A DNA stretch of 30,108 bases from an uncultured Collinsella sp. (GTDB lineage Bacteria; Actinomycetota; Coriobacteriia; Coriobacteriales; Coriobacteriaceae): assembly GCA_900756765.1 (NCBI GenBank), contig CAAELE010000030.1:1-30108 (forward strand), written 5' to 3'. The notes under the pieces are model-generated. The model was not told the DNA's origin and did no database searches. It saw only the letters and a program-made list of their open reading frames with translations. Numbering within the stretch: the stretch's first letter is position 1; the number at the start of each line of letters is the position of its first letter. Positions 7,150-14,419 of this stretch are shown here, one piece after another. A program made the position numbers and the translations under genes.

Positions 7150-7867
7150 GGGGAAGGTCCTCTCCCTCGGCCATACGGCCAAGCAGAATCGCGGTTACGG
7201 GACGCAGGTCCTCGGGCACCGTCACCTTAAGGTTGTCGCGCGGGCTCTGGACGCAGCGGACGCGCCCACCCATGCGCTCGACCAGCGACGAATCATCGGT
7301 ACCGATAAAGCCCTCGGCAATTGCCTCGGAATGAGCGCGCTTCATAGCATCGACGCTAAAGATCTGCGGCGTCTGCGCGGCCCAATAGAGCTCGCGCGGC
7401 GGCGTCTCGACGATATTATCGCCGTCGACGATCTTGAGCGTGTCGATCGCAGGCTGGCCGCACACGACACCGTCGAGGGCGCGATCGCCCACGAGCACGT
7501 CGATCGCATGATCGATAGCCTCGGTCGTGATGAGCGGACGAGCGCCATCGTGAATGGCGACGTATTCAAAGCCCGCCGGCACCGCGTGCACGCCTGCTCG
7601 GGTGGAATCCTGGCGGGTCGCGCCGGCATCGGCAAAGCTGATGGGCGTGTTATACGAATACGGGTCGATGGCCAGGCGGCGCATCTCGGCACGACGCTCG
7701 GCAGGGCAAACCACGACGATGTGGCCGACCTTATCGCTACGGTCAAACGCGCGGATGGACCAGCTCATAAGCGGACGGCCCGCTACATTGACGAGCTGCT
7801 TGCCACCGGGGTTACCAAAGCGTTGGCCGCTGCCACCGGCAACGACCACGGCGCATACGGGCGCCAT
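7139..7867 (-). CDS. ispD: 2-C-methyl-D-erythritol 4-phosphate cytidylyltransferase
   Basis: MEP-pathway enzyme that joins MEP and CTP to give CDP-ME. It has 242 residues. The nucleotide-binding loop VVVAGGSGQRFGNPGGKQL is at the N-terminus; the usual PKQ appears here as GGKQ. HDGARPLIT and the late GTDDSSLVERMGG stretch, with the family's usual (T)DD(A/S)S, are also present. Its ATG shares one base with the disA stop codon (TAATG), so disA translation should feed into ispD. No strong ribosome site is seen, consistent with coupling. Confidence 0.96.
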   Translation of the reverse strand: MAPVCAVVVAGGSGQRFGNPGGKQLVNVAGRPLMSWSIRAFDRSDKVGHIVVVCPAERRAEMRRLAIDPYSYNTPISFADAGATRQDSTRAGVHAVPAGFEYVAIHDGARPLITTEAIDHAIDVLVGDRALDGVVCGQPAIDTLKIVDGDNIVETPPRELYWAAQTPQIFSVDAMKRAHSEAIAEGFIGTDDSSLVERMGGRVRCVQSPRDNLKVTVPEDLRPVTAILLGRMAEGEDLPHVQ

Positions 7868-8934
7868 TATGCGTTCCCCTGTTTGGTGCCCTTCATGCGG
7901 TACAGAGAGTCCGCAAGAATGGCAGGGTTGTTAACGCCAAAGTCGCCCAGGCGCTCCGGATCCTCACTGATGTCGTCCATGAGCTCCTGCAGCGAGCCAT
8001 ACTCGTCGACGATCTTCTCGGCCACGCCGTCGCGCACGACGGACACGCGAGAAAGCGTGCGCAGGCCCAGCGGTGTCATGACGGAGTCCTCGTCCAAGTC
8101 ATCGTAGCCCAGAACCGCCGCCACATGCTGCGGGTCGGACAAGTCCTTGGGCGTCATACGGGCAAGCTCAGCGCGAATCTTCTCGGCGTTTGCCTCGGAG
8201 GAATCGCTCGCATAGTCGCGAATCATCAGGTCGTACTCGGTATCCATGCTGGAGCCGGCGAGCTGCTCGAGCTGCATCTGCACGAGCTTGCCCTGGTTGC
8301 CCAGCTTGACAATGCAATCCTTAAGCTCAGTCTTTGCCTGCTGCATGATCTCGAAACTCGAGAAGATGCCGGTGATGTCGGCGAGCGTGACGTAGTCGTC
8401 GAGCTCAAGGGCCGTCAGGCGCAGCAGGGAGCGATCGAGCGACTGACGGGTGGTCTGGAGCGTGGCGACGAGCTGGTTAACCGAGCTCATGATGGTAGTG
8501 ACGGGCTGGATCTCATAGCTCTTGCCATGCACATACACGTTGACGACGGCACGACGGGCCGAGACCGAGATCACGATGGCGTCGGTGAGCACCGACATGC
8601 GAGCGGCAGTACGGTGACGCATGCCCGTCTCGCTCGTGGCGAGCGAGGGATCGGGATTGAGGTGGAAGTTGGCGCGCAGGATCTGGGTGAGGTCGCCGTC
8701 GATGACGATGGCACCGTCCATCTTGGAGAGCTCGAACAGGCGGTTCGAGGTGAACGAAATGTTGAGCGGGAAGCCGTCGTTACCGGCAGCGAGCACGTTC
8801 TCGGTGTCGCCGACGCAGATAAGGGCGCCCAGGTGACCGGCGATGATCATGTCGAGGGCAGTGCGAATCGGCTGACCAGGTGCCGTCAGGCGGATGGCCT
8901 GTTCCATACGCTTTTGCAGCTCGTTCTTATCCAA
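7867..8934 (-). CDS. disA: DNA integrity scanning diadenylate cyclase DisA
   Basis: Makes the second messenger c-di-AMP from two ATP and scans DNA. At 355 residues it is full length. The N-terminal DAC domain carries the catalytic DGA (73-75, in KMDGAIVIDGD) and RHR (106-108, in GMRHRTAARMS). The middle is helical, and the C-terminal part from about residue 290 is a helix-hairpin-helix DNA-binding domain. The start codon is TTG at 8934, with GGGAG seven bases upstream; no in-frame ATG fits. It is the first gene of the run disA-ispD-ispF-cysS-(rlmB-yacP). radA, its frequent neighbour, is not directly upstream. Confidence 0.97.
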   Translation of the reverse strand: MDKNELQKRMEQAIRLTAPGQPIRTALDMIIAGHLGALICVGDTENVLAAGNDGFPLNISFTSNRLFELSKMDGAIVIDGDLTQILRANFHLNPDPSLATSETGMRHRTAARMSVLTDAIVISVSARRAVVNVYVHGKSYEIQPVTTIMSSVNQLVATLQTTRQSLDRSLLRLTALELDDYVTLADITGIFSSFEIMQQAKTELKDCIVKLGNQGKLVQMQLEQLAGSSMDTEYDLMIRDYASDSSEANAEKIRAELARMTPKDLSDPQHVAAVLGYDDLDEDSVMTPLGLRTLSRVSVVRDGVAEKIVDEYGSLQELMDDISEDPERLGDFGVNNPAILADSLYRMKGTKQGNA

Positions 8935-9090
8935 GGCATCGCTCCCATCGTATACGCTCCATAAACGCTAAATAGTTTCTCACGGTTTGTCCCTGCGGCG
9001 CTTGCGAAATCCGATGCTTACAGAATGAGCGAACACAGCTTAGGTAGCTCATTTGGGACGTGGCTCCTTTGCCTGCTCATGTGGTAGCAT

Positions 9091-9155
9091 CGGGTCTCAT
9101 ATTAATGAGGGAGTAGTCGCGTAATCGGGCTCGCCCGCAGAGAGGGAGCCAGACT
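9091..9155 (+). promoter_or_regulatory. mntP leader with GGGAGTAG box
   Basis: An extended -10-like TGTGGTAGCAT ends at 9090, so the transcript would begin just after it. The leader holds a CTCAT/ATGAG hairpin, then GGGAGTAG (9110-9117), a CGGG/CCCG hairpin, and CCAGAC just before the start codon. GGGAGTAG and CAGAC are hallmarks of the yybP-ykoY manganese riboswitch, which often controls mntP. However, the spacing here (about 45 bases) is too short for the full consensus and the CGUCA element is not seen. I treat it as a suggestive leader only. Confidence 0.3.
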
Positions 9156-9734
9156 ATGGGACTCGCAGAGCTCGTGCTGCTCGCCGTTGGCCTTTCGATG
9201 GACGCTTTTGCCGTATCCATCTGCAAGGGCCTTGGCATGAAAAAGATCAACCTTAAAGTCGCCGTGGTGCTCGGCCTGTTCTTTGGCGGCTTTCAGGCCG
9301 GCATGCCCGTAATCGGATGGGCGCTCGGCAGTCAATTCATGGGCATCATCGGACCCATCGACCATTGGATCGCCTTTGTCCTGCTCGCCTTCATTGGCGG
9401 CAAAATGCTGTGGGAGGCATTTACCGAGGACGAGGATGAAGGCGACGGCAAGGATGCCGAAAAGATTGACCTGGGCGAGTACCTGATCCTCGCCATCGCC
9501 ACCTCAATCGACGCCCTAGCCGTGGGCATCTCATTTGCCGCGCTCTCGGTTGACATCGTTCCCGCTGTATCGCTTATCGGCGTCACAACGTTTATCTTCT
9601 CCGTCGCCGGCGTAGCAATCGGCCACACCTTTGGCGCGCGCTACGAAAAACCCGCCACCATCGTGGGTGGCGTCGTGCTCATCCTCATCGGGCTTAAGAT
9701 CTTGCTTGAGCATCTGGGGATTCTCGCGATATAA
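9156..9734 (+). CDS. mntP: Manganese efflux pump MntP
   Basis: Inner-membrane Mn(II) exporter of 192 residues, the normal size. It has two repeated halves, each with three membrane helices and the conserved acidic metal site: SMDAFAVS (Asp16) and SIDALAVG (Asp119). An acidic cytoplasmic loop (EDEDEGDGKD, about 91-100) separates them. The start ATG 9156 follows GAGAGGGAG. It is monocistronic, diverging from disA on the left, and its leader may sense Mn. It protects the cell from manganese excess. Confidence 0.96.
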   Translation: MGLAELVLLAVGLSMDAFAVSICKGLGMKKINLKVAVVLGLFFGGFQAGMPVIGWALGSQFMGIIGPIDHWIAFVLLAFIGGKMLWEAFTEDEDEGDGKDAEKIDLGEYLILAIATSIDALAVGISFAALSVDIVPAVSLIGVTTFIFSVAGVAIGHTFGARYEKPATIVGGVVLILIGLKILLEHLGILAI

Positions 9735-9775
9735 AAAACGCCTCTCATAAGCTCAACGTCAATGTAGAGGTCTCC

Positions 9776-9845
9776 TGCAGAGTTTTGCATAATGCCTTTT
9801 CGTGCAGACTTTTGCATGTCATACTGATATGCAAAAGTCTGCACG
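9776..9845. promoter_or_regulatory. hipBA operator
   Basis: A perfect 17-bp inverted repeat (9801-9817 and 9829-9845, CGTGCAGACTTTTGCAT and its complement) with an 11-base spacer lies just before the ribosome site of hipB. A third half-site, TGCAGAGTTTTGCAT (9776-9790), matches 9803-9817 at 14 of 15 bases, 27 bases upstream. This fits co-operative autorepression by HipB/HipAB. Confidence 0.8.
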
Positions 9846-9858
9846 TTAGGAGATCGCC

Positions 9859-10290
9859 GTGGATACCTTTCCCATCACCACACCGCGCCAAGCTGGCATC
9901 TACGTGCGCCAGGCACGCGAGGCTCAGGGTCTCACCCGTGCCGCCCTCGCCAAAAAGGCCGGTGTTTCGGAGCGCCTGCTCGCATCGCTCGAGCTGGGCG
10001 ACGCCACGGGTATTCGGCTCGACAAGTTGCTGACCGTTTTTAACGCACTCGGCATAGGTCTCTTTGCGCAAAGCGATAACGACTCCATCGCATCGCCCTC
10101 CGAACATCCGACGACGATAGCGGACCTCCCTATCGTGAACTCGAATGCCCTGCTAAAGCCAAGCGTAGGCAGACGACCCGCCCGACAAGGAACGCCATCT
10201 TCCTATGGTGCCCTGCTGGCCCAAATCGCAGTCGAGCAAGGCCTTTCCGGCACTTCAGACCTCTCCTTTGGCTGTAAGGTTGTGAAATAA
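9859..10290 (+). CDS. hipB: HipB-like XRE antitoxin
   Basis: A 143-residue helix-turn-helix protein that starts with GTG at 9859 behind TTAGGAG (9846-9852). The XRE domain spans about residues 10-60 (AREAQGLTRAALAKKAGVSE, then LLASLELGD). The remaining 80 residues are low in hydrophobics and probably disordered, so it is much longer than E. coli HipB (88 residues). It directly precedes hipA with no intergenic base and lies downstream of a perfect operator. Expected role: bind the operator and neutralise HipA by sequestering it on DNA. Confidence 0.85.
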   Translation: MDTFPITTPRQAGIYVRQAREAQGLTRAALAKKAGVSERLLASLELGDATGIRLDKLLTVFNALGIGLFAQSDNDSIASPSEHPTTIADLPIVNSNALLKPSVGRRPARQGTPSSYGALLAQIAVEQGLSGTSDLSFGCKVVK

Positions 10291-11595
10291 ATGGCAGAGA
10301 TGGGGCTTGCGACCCTCATTTGTGGCGAAATCGCCGGCACTCTCCGGCAAGACAAGCATGGACTCTGCAGCTTTGTATACGCCCCAACCTATCGCGGAGC
10401 ACCGCTATCGCTAACAATGCCGCTTTCCAATCGCACGTATGGCCATAACATCGTCCGCCCGTTCCTATTTGGCCTTTTGCCCGACAGTCAAGAACAGCGT
10501 CGCGCTATTGCCACCGAGTATGACGTTGCTTCCAATAACCCTGTCGCCCTCCTGCGTCATATCGGTCTTGACTGCGCGGGCGCCGTTCAGTTTTGTCAAA
10601 CCGATCAACTAGATGCTGCCCGCAACAGGATCTCGACATACCGCCCGCTTACCAATTCTCAAATTGCTCGCAGACTCAAAGCAATTCGCGACGACGAGAG
10701 TGAGACATGGATGGGCTCCAACGAAAGCTGGTCCCTGGGCGGCAACCAAGGCAAATTTGCACTAGCTTGGCATGATGGCCAATGGTACGAATGTCTAGGG
10801 TCATCCCCCACTACCCATATCTTCAAAAATGGTGTCGTCGGGTTCAAACATCAGGCCTTAAACGAATTCGTCTGCATGAAAACGGCTCGGCGTGCTGGCA
10901 TTCCAACTGCCAACGTCTCCTATTGCACATTTGAAGACGAAGCCGCACTCGTCGTTGAACGGTACGACAGAATGGTCAATAACAGCGGAAGTATCGAAAG
11001 GCTGCATCAGGAGGACTTTTGCCAGGCGCTCGGTGTATTGCCAAGCCAGAAATACACCGCCGACGGAGGACCGACTACACGAGACATCCAAGAACGACTG
11101 ATTAACACAGTCCCCCACCACATGAATCTTGTGCTTTTTACCTATATGTTGTTCTATAACGCCATTATCGGAGCGCCTGACGCACACGCTAAAAACTACT
11201 CGCTCATCCTTGGCAAAGGCACAAACGCGGCGCTCGCCCCCATGTACGATGTCGCATCGGGGCTGGCATACGAGCGCATGCGCCGCCGGGCGCGCCTTGC
11301 CATGAGCGTTGGCGGCGAAAATCGTGTGGGGCGCATCGGTCCAGGCGCTATCCGCCGATACCACGGTATGGGCGACCCCGCGCTGGAGGCGACGCTCACC
11401 GATGCCGGGCTATCCGAGAAGTTTTGCTTTGCGACCATGATGGACCTCGCCTACGAGGTACCCATTTGCATGGAAGAGGTCATGGACGAATACGCCGACC
11501 TGCCCGGCATGGCGGACCTGCGCGAGCATATGCTCGGCCCCGTCCGCGAAAACTGCCAGCGCACCCTCGACCTCATCAAGGCGGATATGGGCTAG
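10291..11595 (+). CDS. hipA: HipA-family serine/threonine kinase toxin
   Basis: A 434-residue kinase of the HipA family; E. coli HipA (440) phosphorylates GltX and induces growth arrest. The parts are in the usual order: an N-terminal subdomain (about 1-110), the loop SLGGNQGKFAL (148-158) with the regulatory Ser148 and ATP-contacting Lys155 region, VVERYDR (221-227), the catalytic loop IIGAPDAHAKN with Asp297 and Asn302, and the metal motif PMYDVASG with Asp320. All catalytic residues are intact, so the toxin is probably active. Start ATG 10291 follows the hipB stop directly, giving tight coupling. The target is not predictable from sequence. Confidence 0.93.
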   Translation: MAEMGLATLICGEIAGTLRQDKHGLCSFVYAPTYRGAPLSLTMPLSNRTYGHNIVRPFLFGLLPDSQEQRRAIATEYDVASNNPVALLRHIGLDCAGAVQFCQTDQLDAARNRISTYRPLTNSQIARRLKAIRDDESETWMGSNESWSLGGNQGKFALAWHDGQWYECLGSSPTTHIFKNGVVGFKHQALNEFVCMKTARRAGIPTANVSYCTFEDEAALVVERYDRMVNNSGSIERLHQEDFCQALGVLPSQKYTADGGPTTRDIQERLINTVPHHMNLVLFTYMLFYNAIIGAPDAHAKNYSLILGKGTNAALAPMYDVASGLAYERMRRRARLAMSVGGENRVGRIGPGAIRRYHGMGDPALEATLTDAGLSEKFCFATMMDLAYEVPICMEEVMDEYADLPGMADLREHMLGPVRENCQRTLDLIKADMG

Positions 11596-11625
11596 GTGGC
11601 CGCAATTTCACATTTCCCAAAAGAA

Positions 11626-11666
11626 GAGAGGGGGCACCCATCGCAAAAGCTCGGGTGCCCCCTCTC
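11626..11666. terminator. Bidirectional terminator between hipA and pepD
   Basis: A perfect 14-bp stem, GAGAGGGGGCACCC (11626-11639) with its complement at 11653-11666, and a 13-base loop. The T-rich tract (TTCTTTTGGG) follows on the minus strand, so it mainly ends pepD transcription; it also blocks hipA read-through. Confidence 0.85.
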
Positions 11667-11721
11667 ATAATGTCATCTGCAATCCGCTAGCACGTGGCTC
11701 GGACTGCTGCCAGCGCAACCT

Positions 11722-13179
11722 TTACGCAGCGAGGCGCTTGAGGACGTCGATGAGCAGCTCGTAGAAGCGCTCGGCAGAAGCGAGCTCCATGCTCTCGTCC
11801 GGGGTGTGGACATCGGAGAGCGTCGGGCCCACGGCGATGGCGTCCAGGCCGTGCAGGGCCTCGGCAAACAGGCCGCACTCAAGGCCGGCGTGAATGGACT
11901 CGATGCGCAGCTCGGAGCCAAAGAGCTCGCGATAGCTCTCGACAAAGACGTCGCGGACCGGCGAATGCTCGGCATAGCTCCAGCCGGGATACTCGAACTC
12001 GAACTTGGCGTCGAAGCCCAGGACATCGGCCAGCGTCTGCAGGCGGTCCTTGAACTCGTTCTGCAGCGAGGTGATCGAGGAGCGCGGGGACAGCATGATC
12101 TTGACCTCGTCGTCAGAAGTGGCAACCACACCGATGTTGGAGGAGACCTCGACGGAACCGTCGGTAGCGACGTTGCGGCGAATCACGCCGTTAGGGGCAA
12201 GACGCAGGGCGCGGATGAGGGCGAGCGCGGACTTCTGGTCCATGGCCTCGACCTCGGCGTCGTCGGCAATCTCGACGGTGCAGGTAAAGCCGGGGTCGAA
12301 GACCTCGAGCTCGGCAGTGACGTCGGCGATGATGCCCTTGGCGACCTGCGCCGCGGCCTCGGCGGCAGCGTGGTCGGCGTAAACCAGCTCGGCCTTGCAC
12401 TCACGGTTGATGGCGTTGTCCTTAGTGCCGCCGTTAAAGCTGACGATGGCGGGCTCGCCGGCGACCATCAGGCGGTCGATGATGCGGGCCATGATGAGGT
12501 TGCCGTTGCCGCGCTCCAGGTTGATGTCGGAGCCGGAGTGACCGCCCAGCAGGCCGGAAATGTCGAGCGTAAGGGTGCTGCCGGTCTTGTGCTCGCGCAC
12601 GATCGGGCAGGTGTAGGTAACGACGACGCCGCCGGCGCAGCTGACGGTGGCCACTCCCTCCTCCTCGGAGTCGAGGTTAATCATGGTGCGGGCGCTGATC
12701 TGGGACTTGTCGAGCGTCTCAGCGCCAACCAGACCAGTCTCCTCGTCGGTGGTGAACACGCACTCGAGGGCCGGATGAGCAATCGAATCGTCGTTGAGCA
12801 CGGTAAGCATCAGAGCGACAGCAATGCCGTTGTCGGCGCCCAGGGTGGTGCCGTTAGCGGTGAGGACGCCGTCCTTGACGACCAGGTCGATACCGTCAGT
12901 CGTAAAGTCGTGCTCAACGGAGCCCAACTTGTCGCACACCATATCGATGTGGCCCTGCAGCATCACGGTCGGGGCATTCTCGGCACCGGCAGATGCGGGC
13001 TTGCGAATGATGACGTTGTAGACCTCGTCCTGATACACATCGAGGCCGCGCTCCTTGGCAAACGCAACCAGGAAATCGCTGATGCCCTTCTCGTTGCCAG
13101 ACCCACGGGGGATCGCGCTGACCTCCTCAAAGAAATGGAACAGCTGAGCGGGCTCGTAGCCGGTAATCTTGTAGTCCAT
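11722..13179 (-). CDS. pepD: Aminoacyl-histidine dipeptidase (Xaa-His), M20 family
   Basis: A cytosolic zinc dipeptidase of 485 residues that cleaves Xaa-His and related dipeptides. M20 metal ligands are visible: MLQGHIDMVC (His77, catalytic Asp79), LGADNGIA (bridging Asp116) and TTDEETGL (catalytic Glu146, metal Glu147). A lid/dimerisation domain with DISGLLGGHSGSDI follows at about 200-380, and the C-terminal catalytic half carries HAGLECG. The start is ATG 13179, four bases after AAGGAGG; a longer frame to 13284 has no ribosome site. It stands alone on the minus strand with a strong terminator and probably serves peptide scavenging in a gut lifestyle. Confidence 0.95.
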   Translation of the reverse strand: MDYKITGYEPAQLFHFFEEVSAIPRGSGNEKGISDFLVAFAKERGLDVYQDEVYNVIIRKPASAGAENAPTVMLQGHIDMVCDKLGSVEHDFTTDGIDLVVKDGVLTANGTTLGADNGIAVALMLTVLNDDSIAHPALECVFTTDEETGLVGAETLDKSQISARTMINLDSEEEGVATVSCAGGVVVTYTCPIVREHKTGSTLTLDISGLLGGHSGSDINLERGNGNLIMARIIDRLMVAGEPAIVSFNGGTKDNAINRECKAELVYADHAAAEAAAQVAKGIIADVTAELEVFDPGFTCTVEIADDAEVEAMDQKSALALIRALRLAPNGVIRRNVATDGSVEVSSNIGVVATSDDEVKIMLSPRSSITSLQNEFKDRLQTLADVLGFDAKFEFEYPGWSYAEHSPVRDVFVESYRELFGSELRIESIHAGLECGLFAEALHGLDAIAVGPTLSDVHTPDESMELASAERFYELLIDVLKRLAA

Positions 13180-13287
13180 GGTGCCTCCTTGGCGCAACTG
13201 GTTAGACAGTAAGATATGCGACTTGTATATTCCCAGACTTTGCGTGCATAAACCAGTCGAAAACGCCGAGCGCCCTTGCATCATCGG

Positions 13288-13848
13288 CTAACGGTGAGGA
13301 AACGCCACTTTATCAAGGTAAAGCAAGCTAGACGGGCCGTGCAGAGGGAACGTTGGACCCCCAACCAACCTCAACGCCTGTTGAACATTAATGCATACAC
13401 CATTGGTATGTTTAATAAGATTCTTGTCCTCCGTCACGACGTAATCGGCATCAATGCGATTGGCGACGCCCAGCATCAGGTCGTCCTCAAAGTCATTGTG
13501 GTGGTACTTGAACACAAAGGAGTCGAAGACCTCGTCTGCACCGACCGGGGCGATGAGGGCTAGCTCGCGCATCTGTCGAACGCATGCCCAGGCCGTTTCG
13601 TCTGCCGCCGCAATGGCGTTATCGCTCAGTGAGCCAGTCTTTCTTCGGCACTCCTGCTTGATTGCCGCCGAGACAAGATATGAAACGTCTTTGACCGAAA
13701 GCGACGAGGCAAACAGGGCAATCCGCTCCGAGGCGTCGGCAATCTCGATCAGATGGACGACATTTGCCGTACGGTCGGACCTGCCAGATAAATAATCCAT
13801 CCATACGTTGGTATCGATTAACAGCTTGAGGACGCCTTCTGTGCTCAT
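13288..13848 (-). CDS. PIN-domain toxin
   Basis: A 186-residue PIN-domain ribonuclease, the presumed toxin of a type II pair. The first acidic residue is Asp12 in LLIDTNVWMDYL. The distal acidic cluster is in NDFEDDLMLGVANRIDADYV, followed by VTEDKNL. PIN toxins of this type usually cut tRNA, rRNA or mRNA. The ATG at 13848 overlaps the stop of the upstream antitoxin (ATGA), so translation is coupled. A long C-terminal tail of about 25 residues beyond the domain is unusual. The substrate is unknown. Confidence 0.85.
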   Translation of the reverse strand: MSTEGVLKLLIDTNVWMDYLSGRSDRTANVVHLIEIADASERIALFASSLSVKDVSYLVSAAIKQECRRKTGSLSDNAIAAADETAWACVRQMRELALIAPVGADEVFDSFVFKYHHNDFEDDLMLGVANRIDADYVVTEDKNLIKHTNGVCINVQQALRLVGGPTFPLHGPSSLLYLDKVAFPHR

Positions 13849-14204
13849 AGTTCCACCCACTCGGGATAGCGCTCCGCCATGGCCTCCTCATAGAGGTCGT
13901 CATAGTCTCCCGAGAACTCAGGGATGGGGATGCCGTATTTGAGGCACGAATCGCGAACGATATGGCTGCCTTGCGCGGCCCTTGACTCCATGCGCCGGGG
14001 CTCCACTCCGTCAGAAACCGGAGCCGCCGCGTCTCCCTTCGAGGGCATGCGTCCGTTAACGACCAGATACTCCCAAAGTGTCCGAACGGCTTGTGACGGC
14101 GTCATGCCAATATGAGTCAGGACGGCGTCTCCCGCCTCTTTGAGCTGACGATCTATACGCACGTTCATCTGAACCGGCCGTGAGTCTAGTATCGACATAG
14201 ACAT
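13845..14204 (-). CDS. RelB/DinJ-like ribbon-helix-helix antitoxin
   Basis: A 119-residue antitoxin. The N-terminal ribbon-helix-helix (VQMNVRIDRQLKEAGDAVLT, then HIGMTPSQAVRTLWEYL) is typical of RelB/DinJ and should bind the palindrome just upstream. The C-terminal 60 residues, acidic and ending EEAMAERYPEWVEL, probably wrap the toxin. The start is ATG 14204, behind AGGAG. It overlaps the PIN toxin by 4 bases. RelB/DinJ proteins are better known with RelE/YafQ toxins, so the PIN partner is worth noting. Confidence 0.85.
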   Translation of the reverse strand: MSMSILDSRPVQMNVRIDRQLKEAGDAVLTHIGMTPSQAVRTLWEYLVVNGRMPSKGDAAAPVSDGVEPRRMESRAAQGSHIVRDSCLKYGIPIPEFSGDYDDLYEEAMAERYPEWVEL

Positions 14205-14215
14205 GTTGGCTCCTT

Positions 14216-14248
14216 TTGCTATACGCTTTCCTTAATTAAGTATAGCAA
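14216..14248. promoter_or_regulatory. Operator of the RelB-like/PIN pair
   Basis: TTGCTATAC (14216-14224) and GTATAGCAA (14240-14248) form a perfect 9-bp inverted repeat around an AT-rich 15-base spacer, 12 bases before the antitoxin start codon. It contains TATACT on the minus strand, a likely -10. Autorepression by the antitoxin is the expected function. Confidence 0.65.
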
Positions 14249-14419
14249 TTTGTCAGACAGACAGACGCCTCAGTACTGAAGCGTTCGTTTGACCGGTTTT
14301 GCCGTTGTGGGATTAGTCAATGAAATAAGCTGATACATGTTTGGGATAACTGCCCACATCAGCTGCAATTCGCTATCCACAGGCAATGAGCCCCGCAACG
14401 AAGCGCCATGCACAAGCTT

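Noticed and set aside
11806..13212. Plus-strand open frame opposite pepD
   Set aside because: Gly/Val/Asp-biased antisense translation of pepD, without start signals.
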